From JAMXLO01 sp963850535 (GTDB taxonomy: Bacteria; Pseudomonadota; Alphaproteobacteria; Acetobacterales; Acetobacteraceae), in contig CAWKMC010000043.1 of assembly GCA_963850535.1 (NCBI GenBank), forward strand, positions 1 through 64,000: a DNA stretch of 64,000 nt, written 5' to 3'. The translations under genes were made by a program, and so were the position numbers. The notes beneath the pieces are model-generated. The model was given only the letters and a program-made list of their open reading frames with translations. It had not been told where the DNA came from and made no database searches. Below are positions 10,822-19,608 of this stretch, one piece after another; the stretch's first letter is position 1; each line of letters begins with the position of its first letter.

Positions 10822-11703
10822 TCACAGGTTCCGTTGCTGCGGATCGAGCCGGATGCGCAGCCAATCGCCAAACAACTGGGTAGCGAGGACAACCAGCAGA
10901 ATCCCAAGGCCCGGGAAAATCGTCAGCCACCAGTCCCCGACCATCAGCATCGAGCGTCCGTCAGCCAGCATCGAACCCCATGCCGGCTGGGGCGGTGGTA
11001 CACCGACACCAAGAAAACTCAACGACGCTTCGGCGATGATCACCACGCCGATCGTCAGGCTGGCCAGCACCATTGTCGAGTTCATTACATTCGGCAAGAT
11101 GTGGCGCAGGATCACGCGTGTGCGGCTGGCCCCGGCGATTTCGGCCAACTTGACGAACTCGCGCTCTCGCAAACTCAGGACTTCGCCACGGATCACCCGG
11201 GCGTAACGCGTCCAATACACACACCCAAGGATAATGATGATGTTCCACATGCTTGGGCCGACCATCGTCGCGAGGAAGATCGCGAAGACAATCGCCGGGA
11301 GCGCCAGCCACGCATCGGTGATCCGCATGATGAGCTGATCGACCCAGCCACCGATATAGCCGGACAGCATGCCAAGCAGGGTACCGATGCTCCCGGCCAC
11401 CAGGGTGCCCGTGACGCCGACGATGAGCGACACGCGCGCCCCGAAGATGAGCCGGCTCAGAACATCGCGCGACTGGTAGTCCGTGCCAAGCAGCGCGCGC
11501 ATGCTGCCACCGTCCGACCAGAACGGCGGCTCGAAGATCTTCGCGCCAGGAATGGGTTCGGTCGGGTCGTACGGCGCGATCAGGTTGGCGAACGTTGCAA
11601 CCAGCACAAACGGAACCAGGATCGCGAGCGGGAGTATCGGTAGGTCGCGGCCAGCACGCAGACGATGAAGCAGTGGGTAGGCTGACTGAAGCGTGATTGA
11701 CAT
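10822..11703 (-). CDS. Oligopeptide/dipeptide ABC transporter permease (DppC/OppC type)
   Basis: Inner-membrane permease of 293 residues with six or so helices. It has the OppC N-terminal segment with one helix, followed by ANLIAPYDPTEP and LLGTDYQSRDVLSRLIFGAR, typical of DppC. The EAA loop that contacts the ATPase reads EFVKLAEIAGASRTRVILRH. It pairs with the DppB-type permease 6 bases upstream in the operon. Confidence 0.93.
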   Translation of the reverse strand: MSITLQSAYPLLHRLRAGRDLPILPLAILVPFVLVATFANLIAPYDPTEPIPGAKIFEPPFWSDGGSMRALLGTDYQSRDVLSRLIFGARVSLIVGVTGTLVAGSIGTLLGMLSGYIGGWVDQLIMRITDAWLALPAIVFAIFLATMVGPSMWNIIIILGCVYWTRYARVIRGEVLSLREREFVKLAEIAGASRTRVILRHILPNVMNSTMVLASLTIGVVIIAEASLSFLGVGVPPPQPAWGSMLADGRSMLMVGDWWLTIFPGLGILLVVLATQLFGDWLRIRLDPQQRNL

Positions 11704-11709
11704 GGCTTG

Positions 11710-12630
11710 CTACCTGGCTAGCCGGATGCGCGGGTCGATGTAAGCGTAGAGGATATCGACCAGCAGATTGATGACCACGATCATCACGCCGGCTTCCATC
11801 ACGATACCCTGAACGAGAGGGAAGTCCCGCTGGAAGATGCCCTCGTACAGCAACCGGCCGATCCCGGGCCATGCGAAAATGACCTCGATGATCACTGCCG
11901 CGTTCAGCATGATGACGAGGTTGATGCCAGCCAATGTCAGCACGGGGATCAGCGCGTTCTTGAATGCATGCATGGCGATGACCGCAAACGCGGGCAGGCC
12001 TTTCAACCGCGCCAGCTTGATGTATTCGCTGCGCAGAACCTCCAGCATGCTGGACCTCGTCAGCCGCAGCAGCGACGCCGCAAAGTACCAACCGAGCGCA
12101 ACGGCCGGCATGATCAGGTTGCGCCATCCCCCCTGTCCGCTGGTGGGCAGCCAGCCGAGCCAGACGGAGAATATGAGGATCATCACCAGGCCGAGCCAGA
12201 AGCCGGGAACCGAGAGACCAAGCAGAGCAATGGTCTTACCGACATGATCCCATACGCTGTTGACCCGTACCGCTGATATGATGCCGGTGGGAATGCCGAT
12301 CAGGAACGAGATCAGCGTAGCGGCCAACGCCAATTCCAGCGAATTCGGCAGACGTTGAAAATACAGCGTGCTCACTGGCATCTCATAGTTGAACGACTGC
12401 CCGAGTTCGCCTGTGAGGATGTTCTTGACGAAGGCCGCGTACTGCACCGGCAACGGCCGGTCGAGTCCCCAGTCCTTGCGGACCACGGCGAGATCTTCTT
12501 CTTGAGCGCCAGGTTCGGCCAGCAGCGCCACCGGATCACCGGTAAGGCGGACCACGAGGAAGATCGTCAGGCTCAGAATGAGCAGCGTAGCAACGGCATA
12601 AAGTGTGCGCCGGACGATGAACTGGCCCAT
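11710..12630 (-). CDS. Oligopeptide/dipeptide ABC transporter permease (DppB/OppB type)
   Basis: Inner-membrane permease of 306 residues. The opening MGQFIVRRTLYAVATLLILS and the segment GDPVALLAEPGA are classic for DppB. The EAA loop is EYIKLARLKGLPAFAVIAMH, and the C-terminus ILYAYIDPRIRL is diagnostic. It lies 12 bases downstream of the substrate-binding-protein gene. Substrate specificity cannot be read from the sequence; this family imports di- and oligopeptides, and some members import other compounds such as glutathione. Confidence 0.93.
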   Translation of the reverse strand: MGQFIVRRTLYAVATLLILSLTIFLVVRLTGDPVALLAEPGAQEEDLAVVRKDWGLDRPLPVQYAAFVKNILTGELGQSFNYEMPVSTLYFQRLPNSLELALAATLISFLIGIPTGIISAVRVNSVWDHVGKTIALLGLSVPGFWLGLVMILIFSVWLGWLPTSGQGGWRNLIMPAVALGWYFAASLLRLTRSSMLEVLRSEYIKLARLKGLPAFAVIAMHAFKNALIPVLTLAGINLVIMLNAAVIIEVIFAWPGIGRLLYEGIFQRDFPLVQGIVMEAGVMIVVINLLVDILYAYIDPRIRLAR

Positions 12631-12642
12631 GACTGTCTCCTG

Positions 12643-14229
12643 CTAAGCCAGGTGGATGTCCTCCCAAGGGTAGCAGTATCCTGTCGTTATCGTCGGAAAC
12701 ACATCTTGCCACTTGTTCGCTGCGACGCGAGGTCCGATCGCATTGACGAAGGCGTGCCGGAACACGGGAACGAAGTAATATTCCTCTAACATTACTCGCT
12801 GAATTTGTTCAGCCAATGTCTTGCGCTCATTTCGGTCAGAGGAAGCCAGGTACTTTGTGAACAAATCGTCGAGCTGCTTTATGCAGAAGAAATCCTTGGC
12901 GTCGAAGCCACCGCACTTGAAGTGCGTATCGTACCAGTTCGACCACGTGCCGCCGATGCGGGTTGCCGCAAAAATGATCTGCACGCCTGGCCATTCCTTG
13001 AGGCCGCCCTGAAGTCTCTTCAGGAAAACGCCACGTTCCATCACCTGCAGCCTCGACTTGATGCCGATCGCCTGCAGTTGCGAGACGATGCGTTCACCAC
13101 GCGAATAGTAGTTGGGTGCCGGCGTTACCCAATCGACATTGAAGCCGTTGGGATAGCCGGCGTCCGCCATCAACTGCCTGGCTTTGGCAATGTCGTGTGG
13201 CCATTTCGGCCACTCCACCCCGTACTCGACGTCGTTGTTGATCCAGTTGCCGTCGACCACGCCCATGCCGCCGCACTCAGCATTGTTGATCGCCTCGCGG
13301 TCGATAGTCAGGCTGATCGCCTGACGCACGCGCTTGTCGTGGAATGGACTGGACGGGTTCTGGAAGCCAGGGAACTCCAGCCACCAGTTGCCCGACACCA
13401 CCGGTGCCAGTCGAAGCTTTGGATTGTTCTTCACCCGGTCGATCAGTTCACCGGGGACAAAGTAGATGATATCGGCCTCGCCGCGCTCGAGCATTGCCAC
13501 GCGCGTGGCGGCCTCTGGAATGCTCACCATGGTCAGCTGCTTGATGCCGACCGGGCGGTAGTAGTCGGCGAAGGCCTCGAACTCGAGCTTCACACCGGGC
13601 TCCTGCGACACGAGGCGGTATGGGCCCGCACCGATCGGCTTCTGGAGAAAGCCCGCCTGGCCAACCTGTTGGTGGTACTTCGCAGGCACAACCCAGCCGG
13701 CGCCGCAGACATTTGCCGTGCCCAGGAGAATCGGGAAATCGAGGAATGGATCCTTGAATTGGAACCGGATCGTCTTGTCGTCCACCACCTCCACGGCCTT
13801 CGTCTGCTCGCGTAGCACCTCACCCCAGGCGCCGTGATAATGTTCGTAGCTCCATTTCACGTCGGCCGGCGTGACCGGCGACCCGTCATGGAACTTGGTA
13901 CCTGGCCGCAGCCAGAACGTCGCGCTCTTGGCGTCCTCGGCAAACTCGAACCGTTCGGCCAGCGCGGCATGGTCGTAGAGCTGATCGCGGAAGTTCTTGA
14001 TCAGGCCATCGTGCAGCGCCATCAGAAAATTGTCTGGGCTGGCAGTGCCGTCGTGCTGCTGCGGATCGAGCCAGCGAGACGCAATGTTGGTGTGCCAGGC
14101 GAGCGTGAGCTTTCCTTCCGGTGCAGCGGACGCACCCGTCGCCAACCCTGTCAACGACGCCGCGCCGGCTGCAAGGACGCTACGCCTGCCTAAAGCCATC
14201 CGGTGCGAATGACCGTCATCCCGCTGCAT
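12643..14229 (-). CDS. ABC transporter substrate-binding protein, family 5
   Basis: Periplasmic receptor of 528 residues for the downstream Dpp-type transporter. I start it at ATG 14229, which has GGGAGG seven bases upstream, rather than at 14259. The N-terminus contains LGRRSVLAAGAASLTGLATG, a likely Tat or long Sec signal peptide, with cleavage after ASA. SBP_bac_5 hallmarks are FWLRPGTKFHDGSPVTPADV at about 105-125 and KRVRQAISLTIDREAINNA near 330. First gene of the five-gene operon. Confidence 0.92.
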   Translation of the reverse strand: MQRDDGHSHRMALGRRSVLAAGAASLTGLATGASAAPEGKLTLAWHTNIASRWLDPQQHDGTASPDNFLMALHDGLIKNFRDQLYDHAALAERFEFAEDAKSATFWLRPGTKFHDGSPVTPADVKWSYEHYHGAWGEVLREQTKAVEVVDDKTIRFQFKDPFLDFPILLGTANVCGAGWVVPAKYHQQVGQAGFLQKPIGAGPYRLVSQEPGVKLEFEAFADYYRPVGIKQLTMVSIPEAATRVAMLERGEADIIYFVPGELIDRVKNNPKLRLAPVVSGNWWLEFPGFQNPSSPFHDKRVRQAISLTIDREAINNAECGGMGVVDGNWINNDVEYGVEWPKWPHDIAKARQLMADAGYPNGFNVDWVTPAPNYYSRGERIVSQLQAIGIKSRLQVMERGVFLKRLQGGLKEWPGVQIIFAATRIGGTWSNWYDTHFKCGGFDAKDFFCIKQLDDLFTKYLASSDRNERKTLAEQIQRVMLEEYYFVPVFRHAFVNAIGPRVAANKWQDVFPTITTGYCYPWEDIHLA

Positions 14230-14686
14230 TGATGCCTCCCAGTGGCCGCGCAGGTTCATTGCCTGCAGCGTTGTTGCTGCATCCGTGAGCTATTCGCGCC
14301 TGCGACCTTCAGTCGCGGTGCGATCCCCCGCTTAAGAAGATCATGCACAGACTCTCCCTGTCCGGCCGGTCAACCCGGCCGTTTGCTTTCGTTCAGGATC
14401 CGGCCACCCACAGTGGCAAGTCCCGAGAGCCGGTCGACGACCCGCCACGAGAGTGCAATGGGATACTGCCGGAAAATACTTGGCTTGGCGACTCAAATAT
14501 GGGTACTGGCGCTCGGAGGCGCCGCAGGAATTTGCCCTTTAATAAAGACCCAGGCATCGGCCAGCTGACATCCGATGTGCCGGCCAATCTGGTACTTCTG
14601 AAATCCGCGTGACGACAGGAGGGGAAATCGCATAGGGTTTTCGAGGTGAGCGACGATAATTCAGACAACACCGAGGAGGGGAACCC
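14230..14686. promoter_or_regulatory. Divergent intergenic region
   Basis: This 457-base gap separates the leftward peptide-transporter operon from the rightward catabolic block and must carry promoters for both. Short open frames in it look like chance. A GC-rich inverted segment (CCGGCCGGTCAACCCGGCCG) occurs near 14360-14380. I could not identify a regulator gene next to it or a convincing operator. Confidence 0.4.
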
Positions 14687-16078
14687 GTGACAACCACAGC
14701 CAGGACGTTGTTCGGCGCCGATACCACTCTGAACGATGCGCACCTCGAAGCCTTTCGCAGCAGCCTGCGCGGGGAGGTGATCCTGCGTGACAGCGCGAGC
14801 TATGAGACCGCACGGCGGGTCTGGAATGGCAATATCGATCGCCGCCCCGCACTGATTGTGCGCTGCACTGGCGCCGCCGATGTGCAGAGCGCCATCAATT
14901 TCGCGCGCACCCACGAGTTGCTCCTCTCGTTGCGGTGCGGCGGTCACAGCGCGCCGGGCTACGGCACGAATGACGGTGGCATGGTCATCGACATGTCGTT
15001 GATGAAAGGCATCCGCGTGGATGCCGCAAGCCGTACAGTCACCGCGCAGGGGGGCGTGCAGTGGCGCGACTTCGACCATGAGACGCAGGCCTTTGGCCTG
15101 GCGACGACCGGCGGGACCGTTTCAAACACCGGGATCGCCGGCTTGACGCTTGGTGGCGGTCTGGGATGGCTGATGGGGAAGCACGGGCTGTCGCTCGACA
15201 ACCTAATCTCCGCCGATGTTGTGACCGCGGATGGACAATTTTGCACGGCGAGCGCCACTGAAAACCCGGATCTGTTCTGGGCCCTGCGCGGTGGCGGCGG
15301 CAACTTCGGTGCGGTCACGTCACTGCAATATCGCCTGTATCCGATGACCGAGACATTGAGCGGCCTGGTCCTCTACCCGCTGGATCAGGGCCGCGATGTG
15401 ATGCGGTTTTACCGCGAGTTCTGCGCGACGCTGCCCGACGAGGCCGAAGCGTTTGCTGCATTGCTGACGCATGATGGGCAGCCTGTTGTCGCGATGGCGT
15501 TGGGGTACAACGGGACGCCGGAGATGGGCGAAAAGGTCCTGGCGCCGGCACGACAGTTCGGGAAGCCGATAGCTGATCTGGTGGGACCGATGCCATACGG
15601 TGCGCGCCAGACGATGCTCGACGATCCGCTGGCCAAGCATGGGCTGCACCGTTACTGGCGCTCGGCCTTCGTCGACCAATTGTCGGATGGCTTGATCGAT
15701 GGGATGCTTGAGGGAGCAGCAGCGTTCAGCTCGCCGCTCAGCCTGATGGGCGTGTTCTATATTCATGGCGCTGCTGCACGCGTCCCGGCCAACGCGACGG
15801 CTTTCTCCGCCCGCCGGCCGACGTGGGACTTCGACATCATCGGGCAATGGACCGAGGCCGCGGAATCCAGCGGTCACATTGACTGGGTTCGCTCGCTGTG
15901 GTCTCGGGTCGAACCGGAACTCCTGGGCACAGTCTATATCAACCATATGATGGGCGATGACCGGCCAGAACGTGTGCGGGCCTCATATGGCGAAAACTAC
16001 GCACGGCTGCGCGAACTAAAGTCGGTTTACGATCCGATGAATCTGTTCCGGGTCAATGCGAATATCGCGCCGGCGTAG
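14687..16078 (+). CDS. FAD-linked oxidase, berberine-bridge-enzyme type
   Basis: Flavoprotein oxidase/dehydrogenase of 463 residues with an FAD-binding PCMH domain (about 40-210) and a C-terminal BBE motif (YDPMNLFRVNANIAP). The histidine in RCGGHSAPGYG at about residue 87 is the usual site of 8-alpha covalent FAD attachment. The second (cysteinyl) attachment residue of bicovalent members is not evident: the region reads GLGWLMGKHGLSLDN. GTG 14687 follows a GAGGAGGGG ribosome binding site. It is the first gene of the catabolic block. Such enzymes oxidise sugars, alkaloids or aromatic alcohols; the substrate here is unknown. Confidence 0.9.
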   Translation: MTTTARTLFGADTTLNDAHLEAFRSSLRGEVILRDSASYETARRVWNGNIDRRPALIVRCTGAADVQSAINFARTHELLLSLRCGGHSAPGYGTNDGGMVIDMSLMKGIRVDAASRTVTAQGGVQWRDFDHETQAFGLATTGGTVSNTGIAGLTLGGGLGWLMGKHGLSLDNLISADVVTADGQFCTASATENPDLFWALRGGGGNFGAVTSLQYRLYPMTETLSGLVLYPLDQGRDVMRFYREFCATLPDEAEAFAALLTHDGQPVVAMALGYNGTPEMGEKVLAPARQFGKPIADLVGPMPYGARQTMLDDPLAKHGLHRYWRSAFVDQLSDGLIDGMLEGAAAFSSPLSLMGVFYIHGAAARVPANATAFSARRPTWDFDIIGQWTEAAESSGHIDWVRSLWSRVEPELLGTVYINHMMGDDRPERVRASYGENYARLRELKSVYDPMNLFRVNANIAPA

Positions 16079-16170
16079 CGGCCCGCACGTCGTGGCACGG
16101 CAAGGCCCGGTTGGCGCGCATCCGCTATTGATGGTCAGATAGCAGTTGCGCGCGCAGAGGAGGACGTAGA

Positions 16171-16884
16171 ATGAAGCAGCCGAACCGCGTCAAAGCGGCT
16201 ATGCGGGCTGGCCGCAAGGCCTATGGTTACAATCTTGCGTTCCCCTCGCCCTGGGTGATCGACATCTTAGGCAAGATCGACTTCGATTTCGTGTTCATAG
16301 ACGGCGAGCATGGACCATTCGGGCTGGACCAACTCGAAGATCTCTGCAGGACCGCCGAGCGCTACCGCCTCACAACGATCGCCCGCGTGCCGGACATCGG
16401 CTCATCAACGATCCTGCGCTATCTCGATCGCGGGATCATGGGCATATTGGGGCCGCACATCGCAACGGAGGCCGACGCGCGCCAATTGGTGCGAGCGTGT
16501 TATTTCGGCCCGCTTGGCGAGCGGTCATTCGGGGCCAACCGGGGTACCGATTACAACGCCGGCATACCGGACAAGGCGGCGTACTACCGTGAGGCAAACG
16601 ATCAGATGCTGGTCTGCGCCCTGTTGGAGGATGTCGCCGTGTTGGACAACCTGGATGCTATTCTCGCGGTGCACGGCATCGACCTGTACGGGATCGGCCC
16701 GAATGATTTCGCGCAAAGCCTGGGCTATCCGGGGCAACCAGACCATCCGGAAGTGATCAGGACAATGCAGGACATCACGCGTCGTATCCAGCAGGCAGGA
16801 CGCACGATGCAATCCGACGTGATGCAAGCAGCATGGGTCAGCGACATGTTGCTCGAGGCAGGCAGGCGTATTCTGCCATCGTAG
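16171..16884 (+). CDS. HpcH/HpaI aldolase/citrate lyase family protein
   Basis: Class II (metal-dependent) pyruvate aldolase family, 237 residues. Key segments are FDFVFIDGEHGPFGLDQLED (DxEHG with the catalytic histidine), TIARVPDIGSST (substrate-binding Arg), and GIMGILGPHIATEADARQLV, where a Glu and Asp would hold the divalent metal. Best-known members cleave 4-hydroxy-2-oxoheptanedioate or 2-keto-3-deoxyrhamnonate to pyruvate and an aldehyde. It lies between a flavin oxidase and an LLM enzyme, so it likely removes a carbon unit in a degradation route. Confidence 0.9.
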   Translation: MKQPNRVKAAMRAGRKAYGYNLAFPSPWVIDILGKIDFDFVFIDGEHGPFGLDQLEDLCRTAERYRLTTIARVPDIGSSTILRYLDRGIMGILGPHIATEADARQLVRACYFGPLGERSFGANRGTDYNAGIPDKAAYYREANDQMLVCALLEDVAVLDNLDAILAVHGIDLYGIGPNDFAQSLGYPGQPDHPEVIRTMQDITRRIQQAGRTMQSDVMQAAWVSDMLLEAGRRILPS

Positions 16885-17071
16885 AGCCGACAAACTTCAG
16901 GCATAGACGCAGATTGCTCTGCTTTGATGTCGGTGCGAATTGTGTCAGGTATGCGCAAGATGCTCTGCTGAAGCGAGGACCCTTCTCGTATTGACTCGCG
17001 GAGCCCCGGGCGTGTCGATATGTGCTGCTGGCCAAGAAGCTGAAGAGAAATCAACGCGAAGAGGGCAGGCA

Positions 17072-18442
17072 ATGTTCGAGATCGGTGTATTCCATAACGG
17101 CGCGTCGCACCTGCCGGTGGTTATTACCGAGGACGGCGTGGCGGTGAACGATGGTTCGCTGGCCGAGGTGCATGTTGCAGCACAAGAGGTGCTGGTGAAC
17201 CAAGTGCGCCAGGGCATTCTCGCCGAGAAGCTTGGATACCAATCTTTCTGGCTGACGGAGCATCACTTTCAGCCTGAAGGGGCGGAGATGAGTCCGAACC
17301 CGCTGTTCACCCAGATGGCGATCGCGGCGCAGACCAAACGGATCCGCCTCGGTCAGTGCGCGAATATCGTGGTTTGGCACCATCCGGTGCGGCTGGCTGA
17401 ACAGATCGCCCAGCTTGACGTTATCAGCGGCGGGCGCGTCGAATGCGGCATGGGCCGCGGCTATCAGCCGCGGGAGAACGAAACGCTTGGCCGCCCATAC
17501 GGCTCGACGATCCAGGACCAGGAACGCAACCGCAAGGCGTTCGAAGAGGTGGTGAGCATCGTCCGCAAGTGTTGGACAGAACCGTCCTTCGTGCATCGTG
17601 GTGAGAATTTTTCCATCCCACCCTCTTACACAAAGTGGAACCACAAGCAGACGATCGCCTATTTTCAGATGGACAAGGTCGAGCGCCGTCTGGAGGACGT
17701 CATCGCCATCGGTGCGCCGGACATGTATTCGGCCGGCAATCCGGTACAGGCGACGACCACGACGTTGAAGGAACTTCAGGTATTCCCGCAGCCGGTGCAA
17801 AAGCCGCATCCGCAGATCTGGGAGCCACTGACCAGTGCACGCTCGATCAAGTGGGCGGCGGAGCATGGCATCAACGGCGTGTTCATCGTCGAGCCGAACG
17901 ACCGGATGAAGCGCAACATCGACCTGTATTACGAAACGGCGGAAAAGGCAGGCTGGCCGGACATGCTGAACCGCGGCAAGTTCAAATACGGCTGGGATGC
18001 GCAGAACAGGCGCGGCATCATGACCAGCCGCTACATCCACGTGACGACGCCAGGTAAGGAGAAGCAGGCGCTGGAGCGCGCCGCGCGGGCGATGGAACTG
18101 CAGTTCGACTACTATGGACCATTCGGTTTCGGTGCCGTCGTGGCACGGCTAGATGAGCCGATGTTCGACCTCGATCGGAAGGTCACCGCGGACATGCTGC
18201 GCGAGCGCGAGATCGCGATCCAGGGCTCAAAGCAGTTCGTCATCGACAAGATCATGAAGATGAAGCAGGAAATCGGTTACGACGACTTCCATTTCCTCGG
18301 TTGGTTTGAACTCGGTGGCTTCGAGGGCCGTGAGATCGAGGACCAGATGCAACTCTTCGCCGAAGAGGTGATGCCGGTGATAGCGCGGGAGTGCGGCGGC
18401 AAAGTGGAACTGCCGGCGCGCGGGATCAACTACGTGGCATAA
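17072..18442 (+). CDS. LLM class flavin-dependent oxidoreductase
   Basis: Bacterial-luciferase-like TIM-barrel flavoprotein, 456 residues, probably FMN-dependent. I choose ATG 17072 (MFEIGVFHNG), preceded by GAGGGC. The family motif FWLTEHHFQPEG occurs near residue 62, followed by CANIVVWHHPVRLAEQIAQL and GRVECGMGRGYQP. It is longer than the common 340-360 residues because of an insert near 190-230. A monooxygenase or reductase role in the same catabolic block is likely. A second, shorter LLM gene lies at 52287-53342. Confidence 0.9.
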   Translation: MFEIGVFHNGASHLPVVITEDGVAVNDGSLAEVHVAAQEVLVNQVRQGILAEKLGYQSFWLTEHHFQPEGAEMSPNPLFTQMAIAAQTKRIRLGQCANIVVWHHPVRLAEQIAQLDVISGGRVECGMGRGYQPRENETLGRPYGSTIQDQERNRKAFEEVVSIVRKCWTEPSFVHRGENFSIPPSYTKWNHKQTIAYFQMDKVERRLEDVIAIGAPDMYSAGNPVQATTTTLKELQVFPQPVQKPHPQIWEPLTSARSIKWAAEHGINGVFIVEPNDRMKRNIDLYYETAEKAGWPDMLNRGKFKYGWDAQNRRGIMTSRYIHVTTPGKEKQALERAARAMELQFDYYGPFGFGAVVARLDEPMFDLDRKVTADMLREREIAIQGSKQFVIDKIMKMKQEIGYDDFHFLGWFELGGFEGREIEDQMQLFAEEVMPVIARECGGKVELPARGINYVA

Positions 18443-18453
18443 GGGGCTCGGGC

Positions 18454-19371
18454 ATGGCCAGCAAACAAAGCGAACAGCTAATTACGCTGTACAAGAGCTG
18501 GGCAGCGACGCTGCACGAAAAGCCGGACATGCCCCTCGACGAGCTGCGAGCGATGTTCGAACACCTGGGGGACATCACGGCGGAACCGGGTGGCGTGGAT
18601 TACATCGAGACTGATGCTGGTGGACGGACGGCGCTGTGGGCGGTGCCGAAAGGCTGCGCCGATGACCGCGTGCTGCTCTGCTCGCATGGCGGAGGGTATG
18701 TCGTCTGCTCAATGTATACACATCGCAAGATGTTCGGCCACATCGCCAAGTCAGTTGGCTGCCGCGCGCTGATCGTGGATTACGGATTGGCGCCGGAGAG
18801 CATCCATCCCGGACCAGTGAACGACATGGCCAACGCGTATCGCTGGCTGCTCGACCAGGGCGTTGCAGCAAATCATATCGCGCTGACCGGTGATTCGGCG
18901 GGCGGTGGGCTGGCCGTTACGACATTGCTTCGGCTGCGTGAACTGAGGATGCCACTGCCCGCAGGATCGATGCCGCTCTCGCCGTGGTTGGATATGGAGG
19001 CGAATGCTGAGACGTTCATCACCAATCGCGAGAAGGATGCGATTGTCGCCCGTGAGATGATACAGGGAATGGCTGAAACCTTCCTGGGCCAAGGCGGCAA
19101 TCCGAAAGATCCGCTTGCCAATCCACTTCACGGCGATCTTCGGAACCTGCCACCGGTATACGTGCAGGTGGGCAGCCATGAGGCATTGCTCGACGATAGC
19201 CGCACCCTGGCCGACGCGCTCCGTAGGGCAGACGTGGAGGTGAAGCTGGACGTGTATCCGGAGATGCAGCACGTCTTCCACTTCCTGGCTGGCGTTGCAC
19301 CGGAGGCGGACGAAGCGATCGGGCAACTGGCCGCATGGGTGCGACCAAAGTTAGCGCTCGCCAAGTCCTAA
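18454..19371 (+). CDS. Alpha/beta hydrolase, HSL/acetyl-hydrolase esterase family
   Basis: Esterase of 305 residues with the oxyanion-hole motif SHGGGYV at about residue 76 and the nucleophile elbow GDSAGGGLA near 150. The catalytic histidine is in EMQHVFHF near 272, with the acid residue before it. ATG 18454 lies 11 bases after the LLM stop codon. The HGGG motif marks the hormone-sensitive-lipase family (family IV). Probably hydrolyses a short-chain ester or lactone intermediate. Confidence 0.9.
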   Translation: MASKQSEQLITLYKSWAATLHEKPDMPLDELRAMFEHLGDITAEPGGVDYIETDAGGRTALWAVPKGCADDRVLLCSHGGGYVVCSMYTHRKMFGHIAKSVGCRALIVDYGLAPESIHPGPVNDMANAYRWLLDQGVAANHIALTGDSAGGGLAVTTLLRLRELRMPLPAGSMPLSPWLDMEANAETFITNREKDAIVAREMIQGMAETFLGQGGNPKDPLANPLHGDLRNLPPVYVQVGSHEALLDDSRTLADALRRADVEVKLDVYPEMQHVFHFLAGVAPEADEAIGQLAAWVRPKLALAKS

Positions 19372-19410
19372 CAGCTGACACCTGGCTCGCTTCGCAACAG
19401 GAGATTTGTC

Positions 19411-19608
19411 ATGGCGGATGCCTTTCCGACTCCCGAGGAAGTGGCTCTGCTCGCTCGCCATGCCGGCCTCGATCTGCCCGCTGAATATTTGCAGCAGCTT
19501 GTCTCGGCGTACGGCCATGTGCGCCGAATGATCGATCGCCTGCCGCTCGAGCGTGCGCGTGACGATGAGCCCGCCCATACGTTCGACCCACGGGACTTCG
19601 TCTCGTGA
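19411..19608 (+). CDS. AtzG-like (DUF4089) small amidase subunit
   Basis: Sixty-five residues, a GatC/AtzG-like helical protein: PTPEEVALLARHAGLDLPAE at the N-terminus and DEPAHTFDPRDF at the C-terminus, which is characteristic of AtzG-type proteins. In the 1-carboxybiuret hydrolase AtzEG, AtzG wraps the amidase AtzE much as GatC does GatA. Its stop codon overlaps the amidase start as GTGA (19605-19608), so the two should be made in equal amounts. This pairing is the main evidence for function. Confidence 0.75.
   Translation: MADAFPTPEEVALLARHAGLDLPAEYLQQLVSAYGHVRRMIDRLPLERARDDEPAHTFDPRDFVS

Noticed and set aside
12805..13815. A 336-residue plus-strand open frame opposite the substrate-binding-protein gene
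   Set aside because: It is antisense to a confidently assigned gene; its composition (Arg/His/Ala-rich, no domain) is that of a GC-rich shadow frame.
14742..15946. Minus-strand frames opposite the FAD-linked oxidase
   Set aside because: Antisense to a gene with clear flavin-site motifs and ribosome binding site; no motif of their own.
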